Source: Cymodocea nodosa (Eukaryota > Streptophyta > Magnoliopsida > Alismatales > Cymodoceaceae). Taken from it: 64,000 bases of DNA. The position numbers and the translations under genes were made by a program. Below the pieces are notes generated by a model. It saw only the letters and a program-made list of their open reading frames with translations. It was not told the origin of the DNA and made no database searches. Where the stretch lies: the NCBI GenBank assembly GCA_036874045.1, contig CM072335.1, forward strand, positions 27,473,501 through 27,537,500. Reading direction: 5' to 3'. Shown piece by piece: positions 44,905-57,300 of this stretch; the first letter of the stretch is position 1, and every line of letters begins with the position of its first letter.

Positions 44905-47272
44905 CTACAGCAAAGGAGGGCTACTGGGTTTTCTATCCAATCCATTGGGAGCATCCCATGAGGTCTCCCCGGTGGAGCTCCCACCGCCAAATGGTCCAGA
45001 CCCTTCTCCTCCTCCTCCTCCTCCTCCTCCTCCTCCCATCTCAAGCCCACCACCGCCGATGGACGTCATAAGCGCCGAAAGCCCATCGCCAGAACCCGCC
45101 GGACCCATTCCCAGGCCGAGGAAATCTAGCGTCGCCGGCTTCGCACCGCAGAGGGAGGAGAACCCCGGTAACCCCCCGTTGCCACCTCCACTTCCGTAGG
45201 GGAGGCCAAGACCCAATCCGGCGGAGAGCTCCTGGTGGTCGGTGAGGTTGTAGTGGTTGTGGTGATTACACCACTGGAAACTGTCCTGGAAGCTCCCGTT
45301 GTCTTGGTGGTGGTGCATTAGAGACGGGGAAGCTGTACAACTACCGAGACCAAAGCCGCCGAGCAAGGAGGAGTTGGTGGTGGCGGTGCCCATCTGGGCA
45401 GCCTTCTGTAGCAAAGCGGTTGCGGACATACGATGGGAAGGAAGAGCCGGCACGTAGGTCCGCTGCGGGGCGGAGAAGAGGCCGGTGGGTCCGTTGGCGG
45501 ATAAGCAAAGCGAAGTGGGTTCCAATGGCGGCGTTGTTGCGGTTGTTGGGTATCCACCACGGTATTCGGAGCCTGACCCGGAACCGATGAGGTTGGTGAA
45601 CGAGCACGTGGTCTGAGTCGGCGCTGCCGAAGATAATATGCCGGCGAAGAGACTGGTCCCGGCGGCGCTAGCACTCGGACTACCGCTGGTGCTGCAGTTG
45701 GAAGAGGACAATGGCGGTGGTGGAAGGTGGTGAACGATTGACGGGGTGGTGGCGGCGGCAGTGGTTGTGGTGTTTTCCAGCTCTGCACATCAGAAAAAAG
45801 AGAACGAGAAGGGGTAAGGAAAGTTCGAACTTTTGCTTTGCAAAGGAGAGGAGAAGTTACTTTTCGAAAAAAAAAAAACAAAGGAGGGGAAAAGTTGGTA
45901 ATGATGTCGTTTTTGATCGTTAAAGAGTAGTAGTCGTTGGGATTTGATTAAAAAAACTGGGAAAGCTTGTTCAAAAATCAATGACCTGCGAGTATAATGC
46001 AAGCTTCTTGGAACTCCACCTCTATTATATATATAATCTCCCCCCAGAGTATGTGGTAGTATATACCTCCTCCTTGGACGAACATGATCAACCAACACAA
46101 GACAAAAACGGGAGAACGAGTTCAAACAAAAACCAGAATCAAACCTCGAAAACTATACTTCTTAAAGAAAAAAATTTATCCAAATACGACAAAACGATAC
46201 GGAATGGAAAAAAATCGCGGAGGCCGAAAAGGTTTTTTCTTTCCAATTTGGAAGTAAAACGATTTATTGGAAGAAAAGAAAATATAGCCCAACCTCGAGG
46301 TTCCCGTTGGGGTTGCGCTTGCTGCACCGGGACCTGCAACATAAGGACATCAGCCGTGGTAGAAGCCGCGACGCCATCGACAGTCTGATGTTTGTCGGCC
46401 GCCACCGTCCCAGCCTTCGCGTCGTCATCTGTACTCCCGGAATTTGCACCAACACCACCCAGCTGAACCACCACCTTCGCGCTCTCCTCCGCCAACGCGT
46501 CGCAGAAGGCTCGATGCGTGATAAAGCTGTCTCTCCTGCACGCCGCACGAAGCCGTGTGAAGCCAACGAGAGGAAAAGAAAGAACAAGGCAAGAATTTGT
46601 GTCTAAAATATTCGTTTCCCTTTGCGCCTCACCTTGAGAAGAGCGTGCCACAATCACACCGATACTCCTTCGTTCCGCACGTCTTGTGGTGTGCCTTCCA
46701 GTCGGAGTGGACGGCGTATTTCTTCGAACACTTGTCGCACTTCCACTTCTTCTCCCCGTGCTTCCTGCAGAAGTGCTTCTTGATTCCGGTGAGGTCGCCG
46801 AGCGCTCTGGAAGGATCATGGTGGACGCAGCTAGGCTCGGGGCAGACGTACACCCGCTTTCTTACCTCCTTGCTCGTTCGCTGCCGGAGCTTCCAGGGGA
46901 GATTATGGCCTCTCCGGTGTAGCTGCAGGTTCTGGTCCCGCTGGAACCCCTTGTTGCAGATCTCGCACACGAACCTATTCGTCGCCATCAGCGTCCTCGG
47001 CGACAGCGCGATCACTTCCGCGTCCGGATCTGATTCACCCCATTTGAAAAAGGCAGAATAGGTAAGCGAGAAGCAAAAGTGGAAGGAAGATTAGGGTTTG
47101 TCAAAAGTTCGTGGTTTTTTCATCCCTCCCTTTGTTCACCTGGCATGCCGGGCAGATTCCGCGTCTTTTTAGTGGCGGCAGGCGGTGGCGGTGGCGGTGC
47201 CTGCGCTGAGGAGATGCTGGCGGCCTCTCCCGAGCCCGAATTGGACACCGTCATGACGGAGGAAGTTTCCAT
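44905..47272 (-). CDS. INDETERMINATE-domain (IDD) C2H2 zinc-finger transcription factor
   Basis: Plant-specific nuclear DNA-binding protein of the IDD family; members act in GRAS-partnered transcription, gravitropism, flowering and metabolism. Four exons (47272-47140, 47029-46633, 46535-46294, 45782-44905) join in frame, GT-AG, giving 549 aa. The ID domain is complete: [18 protein letters not shown] (38-55); zinc finger 1 C66, C69, H82, H86; finger 2 C107, C112, H130, H135; finger 3 C142, C145, H158, C162; finger 4 C169, C171, H184, C188 ([18 protein letters not shown]). The C-terminal half carries the family motifs [14 protein letters not shown] (about 375-388) and LDFLGLG (about 476-482). 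Ten glycines near 507-516 come from a CCT/GGA triplet run. The usual KKKRNLPG reads KKTRNLPG. The subfamily member was not determined. Confidence 0.94.
45006..45037. repeat. CCT trinucleotide run coding for poly-Gly in the IDD protein
   Basis: About ten CCT repeats on the plus strand read as glycine codons on the coding (minus) strand. In-frame length change would alter only the Gly tract. Likely polymorphic. Confidence 0.85.
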
Positions 47273-48016
47273 CTCCACCGGCAATCAGAGGAAATACTGG
47301 CCTTTTCGAGCTCAAACTCAGCTAGAACAGAATTTGGAAGCTAGAAAGCCCACTCCCTTCGAGCACTAGAACGTCGACACAGGTCTGAGAGCAGACGATA
47401 TTCGACTGTGACGGCGGCGGTGGAAGAAGAGGAGGGAGGAGTGGCGGTGGCATGAAGATTGAGAGAGACGAGAGGAGAACATTGGGAAACGAAAGACGAG
47501 AAAGAAGAAAACACCAACCTCCACGTTGCTTTGCTTGCACCCAATACAATAAAACGGTACCTGTAATTGGTCGATTTGTTCGATAATGACCTGATCAGTC
47601 ACCTTAACATTTTTTAGTAATTTGGTATTAAGGAATATAGCAGTTATGATCAATTAAATTATTATTATTATTACTTTGAAATCATTCCCACACTCAAATC
47701 TTCCTCGGTTGCCTTTATTTTATTATAATTTCTATCTTGTCTCATCATTGAGCATTTTCTGTCAAATTTAATAGAAAAGCATGTAACCTTGTTTGATTCA
47801 ACTATATATTTAGAATTGACAGAATTCAAATGCTAAATAAGATCTTTGAATATCCATGTTTAGTCCAATAAATTTTTCAGATCAGAAATATAAACATAGA
47901 TACGATTTATATAAGAAGTTACAAAAATCTATGCCTTTTAGGATTTCAACCCTTAGACCTCGTTAATTTTAGAGCACTTTAATCACTATATACACCAACA
48001 ACAAATTTAATTGTGT

Positions 48017-48038
48017 ATATATATATATATATATATAT
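48017..48038. repeat. AT dinucleotide microsatellite
   Basis: Alternating TA run in intergenic DNA, probably length-variable. No function is implied. Confidence 0.85.
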
Positions 48039-51000
48039 TAATGTTGTTAGACTTTCAATTAAGTATATTTAGTTAAATTTAATAATTATTTCAATAATAT
48101 AATAGAATTACTAAATATTTTTTTACATCATCATATGCCTAATTAAATTTGTTTTTTACTTTGTTCTTATTTTAAAAAATAAAAAAATAGTTACAATGCA
48201 TTTATCATATAAATATTTGAAAATAAAAAAGTTAAATAACCATTGATATTAAAATATTCTTGATTTATAATAACCGATTTGAGAAATACCTGTATTTTGT
48301 AATCTATTCAGATTATTCGCATTTGCATTTGATAATTATCTATCTTTAAATTTTATTTTTCATATTCGACACATATTTGTATTTACACTTATATAAAAGT
48401 TATATAATCAAATATAAACGTTTCTCTAGAAATTCTAATGACAATTTTAAGAAGAACGTTAGTAATCTTTACAACAGCGATGAATCTAATCAGCAACCGT
48501 ACTAAAGGCATGTTATGCTTTACATAGAAAAGTCAATGACAGATTATTGACAATGTCACTAAGTTAATCAACAAGAGTGCAAATAAATATCTCGTAAATT
48601 ATCGACACTCCTCAACCAAAAAAGTTCACCGTTCGATCAACGTGATCGACGAAATTTGATAGAATCTAAGAATTAACACATGCATACAAATCCTATGGAC
48701 GACGTATACGTAAAAAAGATCGATTACAGAAGCATCGATTCCGGCAGCTACACATAATAAATACAATTGTAATAATTGATACATTCCACGTCATCAATAC
48801 GTCCGCAGCCTATACCAATGAGGGACTGCCACGCAATCCACTGCTCTGGTCTTTCATCGTTCCTTCGTCCAACTAAGCGCATGCACACGAACCCATCAAA
48901 TCTTCTTTTCTTTTCTTTTCTTTTTCCTGCTTTCTTGACGAAGAGGCGAGGAATCTTTTTTTCGGGAAGTGACAAGAAGGATTTCTTTTTCCCGGACACT
49001 TCTTCGTATAAATAATAAATTATTATTTTTTCTTGAATCGGTACAAAAGAAAAGGGACACTTCTTCGTGATCGCTACGTCGAAGAAGACGAGTCTCTGGA
49101 TGAAGCCGACATTGAAATAGTTATAGATTTATATCTATCTTTACTGTTTGAATTTACCGGGCAAAAATGAAGATATTACTCATTGATATGTAAATTCACG
49201 AGGTAAAAAATTTATATTTTTACCTTTGTTAGATTTAGACTTATGCGACATACACACACACATACATATATAGGATGGTTTTTCTCTTGGTGTAAGAAGA
49301 AATTATCGTAACCACCAGAGTCTTTTGCATCATCTTCACCTTCATCGTTGCATGCGATGGCTTGCACCTTGCTTGCCTGCATCGTTACAACCTTACCTAC
49401 ACCATTGTAATTTGCCCGATATTCAAATCCAATTTCTTTGTCACATCATGTATCAAGGAAACAAAATAGATGAGAACCACAGTTCTCCTTGGAATCATCG
49501 GCAAATCTGTATCCTTTTATCCATCCACTTGCCCTTTTCCGATCCTAAAGAAAGACATCTCGATCTTACTGGAAATTAAAAGGCACTGCCTTTCCTTTCC
49601 TTCCTCCTCTCAACTTTCTTCTTCTTCCTTTTTGTTAAAAAAAGTTACCTTTTTCTTGCTTGTATTTTAAAGGGGATTCGTGTAGTTAGAATAAATGAAA
49701 ATCTATAAAAAAGGAAAGAATTTTTATTAGTTATGAGCCTGATTTGTGTTTAGGGTGGAAAAGGCCACAAACTTGATTGGAACATACATCAAGCATCGTG
49801 CAACTCTTACAAGAACCCAAATATTCCAGCTACAACACGGTCAAAATGGGCCTGAGAACTGAGAAGAAGGAAAGAAAATCCTGACCAACTGAACTTAATT
49901 ATGAACGCAGATGTGATAGGCCGAGAAGGGAAGGCGGACTACAGGACAAGTCATTGACATTTAAGACCACCCTGAGAGATGATGCCTTTACGCGGCAGCG
50001 GTCCAGGTAGTACAGGAAGCATTCAGTCCCTTTTTTATCCTGATAATGGTAACTTTTTTTGCTTGTCTTCAAATTCCTGTCTGTCATGTTTGAACAGGAC
50101 TACTCAACATCTCATCTCTCAAATAGAGTGGAAAACAAATTATACTATTTCACCGTTCATATGAATTCTAGTTTCGGTAATCGCCAGGACTGCATGTCCG
50201 CCCCCACGCATTGATTTTACCCAACAATCTCCCATCAGGAAAAAGGAGGAGATCATCATCTTCTTCTTCATCGCGTCGTCATCTTCATCAATCTTCATCA
50301 CGCACAGAGTTAATTGAAGCAGAAAGACGTACCTATCGAGACTACATCACATTTAAGATGGCCCAGTTGCAACACCTCTTCTGTGTTTTTTAAGGCCCAG
50401 CAGTTCCACTTTCAGACGATGCATTGACGAGCTCCAACGCTGAACCGCTGTTTCCGGTCCAGTCGCCATGCTATCTATTATGACATACGGCTCCGAAGAC
50501 AAAGAGCAGCCATATGGACATTTAATATTCCGATTGATTGTAAAGAAAACTGATGACAAGGTCAGCAAACCAACATGAGAGTTCATAAGGAGATTTATTT
50601 GCCACTTGGCAGGACCCATGATGTTTGTGGGCCTCGGCAGTCATCCATGTGACATGCATCAGACGCTGCAAAATACAACGCTACACAACGTACCAACCAC
50701 ATATTTATTGTCTTCCTGTCCAACGGAATCAAGTTTCTTACACCGAAACTCTCGCATATCAACAGCAAAATTGATGAATGTGAAAGGAATTTAAAGTGTG
50801 AATCAAAGCAAAAAAACATTGATGTCATCAAAAGTGTTGAGCTTCGATAAGATAAAATTACATAAATGTGATGTGGTATCAACTGACGTAAAATGTTTAT
50901 TATCAGAAAAGAAGGCCCAAGTTCAGATCCAAACGATAAATAATAATAATCAAGAAAAAGGTCCCGTAAAAAATCATCATTACGCTAGGAACGAGATAAA

Positions 51001-51172
51001 CCACTAGGATACTTCTTAACGATATATTACGCATTGGATTGAATTACTAGATCAAGTAAATTAACTTTAAAATAGATGCACCGTAGAGTACCTATTCGGG
51101 AAAAAAAAACCCATGATAAGAGTATCTAGATACTTATTGTAGTGAATATTAAAATGAAAGGCACACATTGAT

Positions 51173-51178
51173 TTTATT
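51173..51178 (-). terminator. Candidate polyadenylation signal of the GH123-like gene
   Basis: AATAAA on the minus strand, about 175 bases after the stop codon of the DUF4091/GH123-like gene. AT-rich context lowers its weight. Confidence 0.3.
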
Positions 51179-51351
51179 GATATTGTGATATGCATGACGA
51201 GGCAACAACTAATGCTAAAATTATGAATGGATTTTCAGTGAATATATAAATATATGACTTACCAAAAAGGCTTCAACAAACAAATTTTTTCTTTCACCTG
51301 GATTTTCAAAAAGCAGAGTGCTCTAAATTGGTTAAATATAAACACATTTTT

Positions 51352-54300
51352 TCATGGTCTGCAACTGTGATATATCTCAGCTCGCATTGCATCCACAGGC
51401 ATGTGATCATGAGTGTATCGCTCTGGTCCAATGTAGACACCAGTTTTCTCAAGAAGGGCCAGCGCTTTTTCCCTCCCACATCTCGAAGAATACAACTTCA
51501 GGTACTCAATGTCCTGTACAGCAGAAGGAAGCAATAATACGGAACAGTCACGTTCAGATAGGACCACATGTAGTACGATTGGAAACCCCACAATCAATTC
51601 ATCAGAGAGAACCATAACGTGCAACTAATAAATACACATAAGAAAACTTAGTTCAAAATAAGTTTTGACATTTCACACTAGCAATATCCAGATCTTTAAG
51701 ATCATCCTGAAGAAATGTCACACGTATTCTACACATTCAAGAAGGGCAATCATGGACACAAGTAAACGAGAGATTGTTATGCCGAAGTAATCACAAATTT
51801 ATTTAAGTCTTAACATCTAATTTTAGCTTTATGGAGTGGTTTTCGAAATATCTGACCGAACTTGATATACCATAATAACATTACCGCATGAAATAATGAT
51901 TGCAATAAGCTTTTATATTGTTTCCGCACACGGGGAAGAAAAATTGTTTTTGAGAGAGATAAGAAACTAGTTAGCTATGGTATATTTTATCCAAAAAAGA
52001 TAAATTTCAATACAGCAAAGATCAGACTTAAATGTATCTTTCCCGGTAAGTCAAATGGGGCAGATCAAACGAGACAAAGTCTAATCTAATGCACTAATTC
52101 CCACTAGCATCTCATGATATTCTGTTTAAATTACAAATACAATAACCAAAGCAAACATAGATATTTTGTTGAAATGTTTGTCATAATCTATGGATCAAAA
52201 AACAACAAGTTGTTCCCAAACTTCTAACTTGACAATCTCTACATAAATCCAATACTTTTCCATGTAGATGCACCTTAAGGATCAGAAACTTGGAATGCCT
52301 ACTACATTCAAGATACCTATCAGCACTGAAATTATTTTTAATTCAGTAGATCTACATCATCTATGATTTTCATTATATTAAACTTTTTCATGAAAAACTA
52401 TCAAATGAAAAATTCCCCTGGTCAAATCTGCAATGCATTTCGTATGTGGCCAGCACAGCTAAAGTTAATCAGCAAATCAGTGACAAACCTAACCAACAAA
52501 TTACGTTTATATTTCTAGCATAGTAAATCCAATGAAGAAACTGAGTATGGAGTAGACTAATCAACTTGTACCTGTAAGCCACTAAGTATGCGCTCCAATC
52601 GTACTGAAGCAACTGGCACATGGGATGATGAGAAAACTTCACCAGGATAAAATAGCACACCATCACCCGGTGGAAGTCCACGCCTAAACTTAATCTGCAT
52701 TGCATACTCTGCCCAGTTGAGATTATAGAAGTACAATTTCTGATTAGAATTTTAGCACACACACAAACATGTAGGCATGTTTATTGGGCCAAAAAGATTT
52801 TCCCTTCACCACTGTGTTAAGCCGATTGGTCATTGGCCAATTTACATGATGAAAGGATGTGAAAATGGCCAATTTACATGATGATCAGGTAAGTAAAACG
52901 AATGTAGAATCCAATAGTAACATGACCCAACTACCATAAAATTAGTTGTATAATAAAATTCTACGTTTCTGGACTCTGCAACCTAATAGAAGGAAAAATC
53001 AAACTAAAAAACACTTAGGGCAGCACAATTGCACAGGGAAAAAAATTACAGATTGTGGGTGCCTATAATCAACATAATAAGTTTTCGAAGAAGGATAGGG
53101 CGATTTGAATATGAAGCATCCAAACAAAACAAAAGGAAAAAGTAATGACACATTACAACCCTCCACCTAAGCCCCTAAAATTGCAATCCAACCACCGAGA
53201 GTGTCCCAACCCTCACACGACAGCACTCTCTAACCATTTTCTAAGCACAAACAAAAACCACTCTTTAAGCCTAATCTAGGCTCTAATCTCAGTTTCCAAT
53301 CATTGCCACTTTTTGAAAGTTACCCAACTGACCATTAAGATTGATGCCCAAGTACATTGCCTTCAAAAGCAGTTCATCAACAGACCAACCCAGTATGTCC
53401 ACTTTTATATGGGATACAGTCAACAAGCCAACCAGCCTCCCCGTTTGGCTCCCATGAGTGATCTGATGGAGAGTAAAGTTCTCCTTTGTCATAGGCATGT
53501 TCATCTTGATCATAAGCTTTAGCTGTAACTTGTTTGCTGTTATTTTGCATGACTGCCTGGATCTGCACTGTCTTACCGCATGATTTTGTGGTTGACCATC
53601 TGCTTTTCTGAAGCCTGATGCATCCCAGACATTCTTCTGTGAAGTTTGCTTAGATGTGTCACTAGGTCATGCAGGCACCACAGATACTCCCATGAGCTCT
53701 GCACCTTCTTGAAGTCACAGTTGGTGGAAAACCGATCCCCTCCACTCCCAGACCCTACCTACTGAAGTGTAGACACTATTAGGTGACAAAATAATGTCTT
53801 CCTTGGGAAGACAAATCTTTAAGTTATGGGAAAATTTTAAAACTAATCAGATACGGTAGGCCAGATATCAACTCAGAAGAATAATCTAAAAAGACAAGTT
53901 GAAATTTGGTGTATCACTTTTGGACGAGTATAATCGCCAAATTAGTGGTTGACAAGGATGCTCGTTCACTTGAAAATAAATTATAGAAATCAAATCCAAG
54001 CCCCAAGGCATAACACAATCTCTCATTAATTTGATAATAGATGAATAAATTCGGATTTTTTATTCACTTATTTGCTAATTCTCTTGCTATGATCTGATCA
54101 AAGAACTACCTCTGCAGATGGAATGGTAGCCTTTTCATAACAGTTTGCACCCCAATACAGGAATCCTGTGCCTCCTTCTTTCCATACCCTCCACATGACT
54201 GCACGGTGTTGAGTTCCACGCATTCCAAGATGCCAATTAGGATGTGGATCAGAAGGTCCCATGAATACATAAGTCCACCATTCCTGAAAGTGGTAGCATA

Positions 54301-57300
54301 TTCTACAATAACTGGTATATAGATTCACATGAAAAATTATTGTCCAATAAATATCAGATATCAAATAAAGAATGGCAGAATTGTTACTGGGATTCATATC
54401 ACACCTCCCCATTTTCTGGTTGTAATTCAGAGACAATATCCTTAACTAAATCTTCTCGGTTACCAAGGACCCACTCACTGCAATTGCAAAACAAAAGGAA
54501 ACAAATTATACACCATCATGGTTCGATTAAAGTACCTAGTGATGACCACAGAAGTCAAATTTGATACATGTCAGAAAAATTTCATTGAAACATGTCGGTT
54601 TTCATAAATGCCCACTGTAACTATTTGTGTTTCAGCATCGCAAGATTTTGGTCAACACATGATTTGGTACCACCCTTTTTTTGAATCTTTTTTTGTGCAG
54701 TGGGACCTCATGTTGGCCAAAATTTAGTAAATGTTGACCAACATGGGTCCTTTTTTCACAGATCTCCAAAAACATATCCCCTTCTCTCATTTTTTCTCCA
54801 TCTCATTTCTCCTCTCCTTCCTATTTTTCTTCTCCTGCAAACCATCTAACTACTACTCTTACTTGTTGAGGTTGGTTGCTATCATATTGGACAAACTCAC
54901 TAGATCCTTGCCAGAGCTGCTAGTGCTGGACAAAGTAATTGTTGCTATTTTCTATATTTTTATAGCTTTTCAAATCACTGTCTTCTATTTACATAGATTT
55001 TAAGGTAATTAATTAATTAATTATTTATTTATTTTTATGAATATCTTCCTCATTCATATTTAGATCTACTCAAGTTTGCAAAGTCTGTATTAAACCTATC
55101 CATATTTTCATTGGATATACATTGAAAATATATTAGAGATTTTTCTGAAAGATACATGTTAGAGTTATGTATTAATCAGTAATAGTCCTATACTGGAAAT
55201 AATGTAATGAGTTAGATCATTTAACCTCTTAATGCATTATCAATCTTCCACCTAATCTTGTTTTCACCTGCTAAAAAAAGGAAGACGACAAGAGAACAAG
55301 ATTGACAATATTGTCAAGCAGTATTTAGCTGTGCGGGTATCAATGTGAATGTAACCTGCAAGTGTTGTGTATACAACGAATATCTATCATAGTGTTAAAC
55401 AGTCTTTGTTGTTTATCTGTGTGGTCAACAACATTGACTATTGTTTGTATGCGTTCAACATGATTGACCATGTTGTAAAAAGAAATAAGTGAAAGCAAAT
55501 TATATTTCATAAGCAAACATAAGGTTTCTATATATAAAAGTTATATAAAGAGAATAAATACAATTCTACTAATATAGGACAAAATCTACATGCACTTAAA
55601 ATCCTGATACAGTATTTTCTCAAACACTCCTGCTCAAACTAGAACAACCTGTAATAGACTCATACATAAAAATTTATAACATAATAAACAAGAATATACA
55701 TAATAAATAGATACAAATTAAGAAATAGCAACGTCAATAAGTAGCAATATTGTATAAATAAGAAAAATGATCAAATCCTAGTTGACCATACTTTAACAGG
55801 TGTAAATACTAATATGTCATTAGACTCAATCAACATTTAAACACTTGCACATACTAGAGGCTTACACACACACTCCTATAAATATTAATACAATCATCAT
55901 CAACCATTTAATAAAAGTAACAGGACAATACTATTTAACATTAAGATTTATCCTATAAAGAATAAACAACTTTGACGGAGTAACATTACTACAACATTGA
56001 GATTTGCACAAGTATAACTAATTTGATTGGAGGTTGATAATGAAGTATTAAATATGTTTTTTCCGTCTTATTTTTCTCTCCTTATTACTTTTTTCTTTCT
56101 TCAACTTCTACCATCTTTTTAACATAATTTTTTACATTGTAAAATTGATTTATCAAAATAAACTTACAATATAGATACTTGTAAACATCTAAATAAGTCA
56201 TAAATCAAAATGTGTGTTGAGAAAAACTCTCACATCACTTAAAAAGAGTCAAGACCTAAGCTTATATAATGTTGAACCCTCCACTTATAACAAATTAATT
56301 TTAAGTTAGATTTTCACAAATTGCATGCAATCAACATGATTGAACATTGTATGTGCTTGTTATTACTTGCATATTGTTACTTTTGTTATAACTTTATGTT
56401 TACCATGTCTCTTGTACCTACCATAGCTATCTACTTTTATTTTTAATTATCTTTTTTATTTTAGTTGCACTTATGTTTATTGCAAGGTGGATGATATATC
56501 TTAAGGAGTGTTTAAGTGTGTATTTAATAAGTGGGTAACAAATCTCACATTGGAAATCATGTAATAGATTCATGATTCATCATGTACTCTATTTATAGAA
56601 CTTTTATTAGTGGTCAATCTATTATTAATCTTCCTCCTATTCTTATTTTCACACATGAATTTCTCATTATATCTACTTTAAAAGTATTTATTTCTCATTA
56701 GATATACCTTGAAAACATGTATTCTTCTATTTTTCCAATAAATATTGTATTTTTAAGTAATTTCTGTGATTATAGAGGAATATTAGTAATGTATTATGTC
56801 TAAATTTTAAATGTCTGAAATCTGAAACCTATAGATGTTCATGTGAATGTTGTTTCTCCTATAGGACTTTTAAAACTATAAATATTTTAAAACATTTTTT
56901 ATTTTCATATATTCATATATAATAAACAACAACAAATAGAGTCATAATCTAACTATATAGAGTCAAGTACATGAATCTTTTTCTTCGAAGTGTTTTTATT
57001 TATTGCCAAGCCTTCAATTAAATTACATAAATTTTCTTACAATTCTTAACCAAGTAGTTTTAAGTCTATCCCTACTTTTAATTTCTTTGATTCAAATTAA
57101 ATTTTCTCTCTTATCTAAAATATTTTTTGATTTCTTAAAGGTATAACCAAATCACCTAAGTTGATTTTCTCTTATCTTCAATAGATACAACTACTCTATT
57201 TTTAATAAAATCATTTTTTTAATCAATTCATCATAGTATTATCACTCATTCATTTAAGCATATGCATCTCAACAATATTAACTTTTTGCACATGATCATG

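Larger units (their letters stand above)
47273..51351. other. Intergenic DNA upstream of the IDD gene and downstream of the GH123-like gene
   Basis: The first 300 bases are GC- and GA-rich on the plus strand and probably hold the IDD 5' UTR and core promoter. An AT microsatellite lies at about 48,017-48,038, and a degraded SINE/tRNA-like string (minus strand) near 47,936-48,000. Pyrimidine-rich TTCTT runs occur near 48,905-48,930 and 49,590-49,640, and ATC/TTC triplets near 50,250-50,300. Open frames near 49,325, 50,353 and 50,595 lack recognisable protein features. No gene is supported here. Confidence 0.5.

Noticed and set aside
45318-45881. Alternative minus-strand frame of 187 codons over IDD exon 4
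   Set aside because: Off-frame reading of a GC-rich exon; the IDD frame has the [10 protein letters not shown] and LDFLG motifs.
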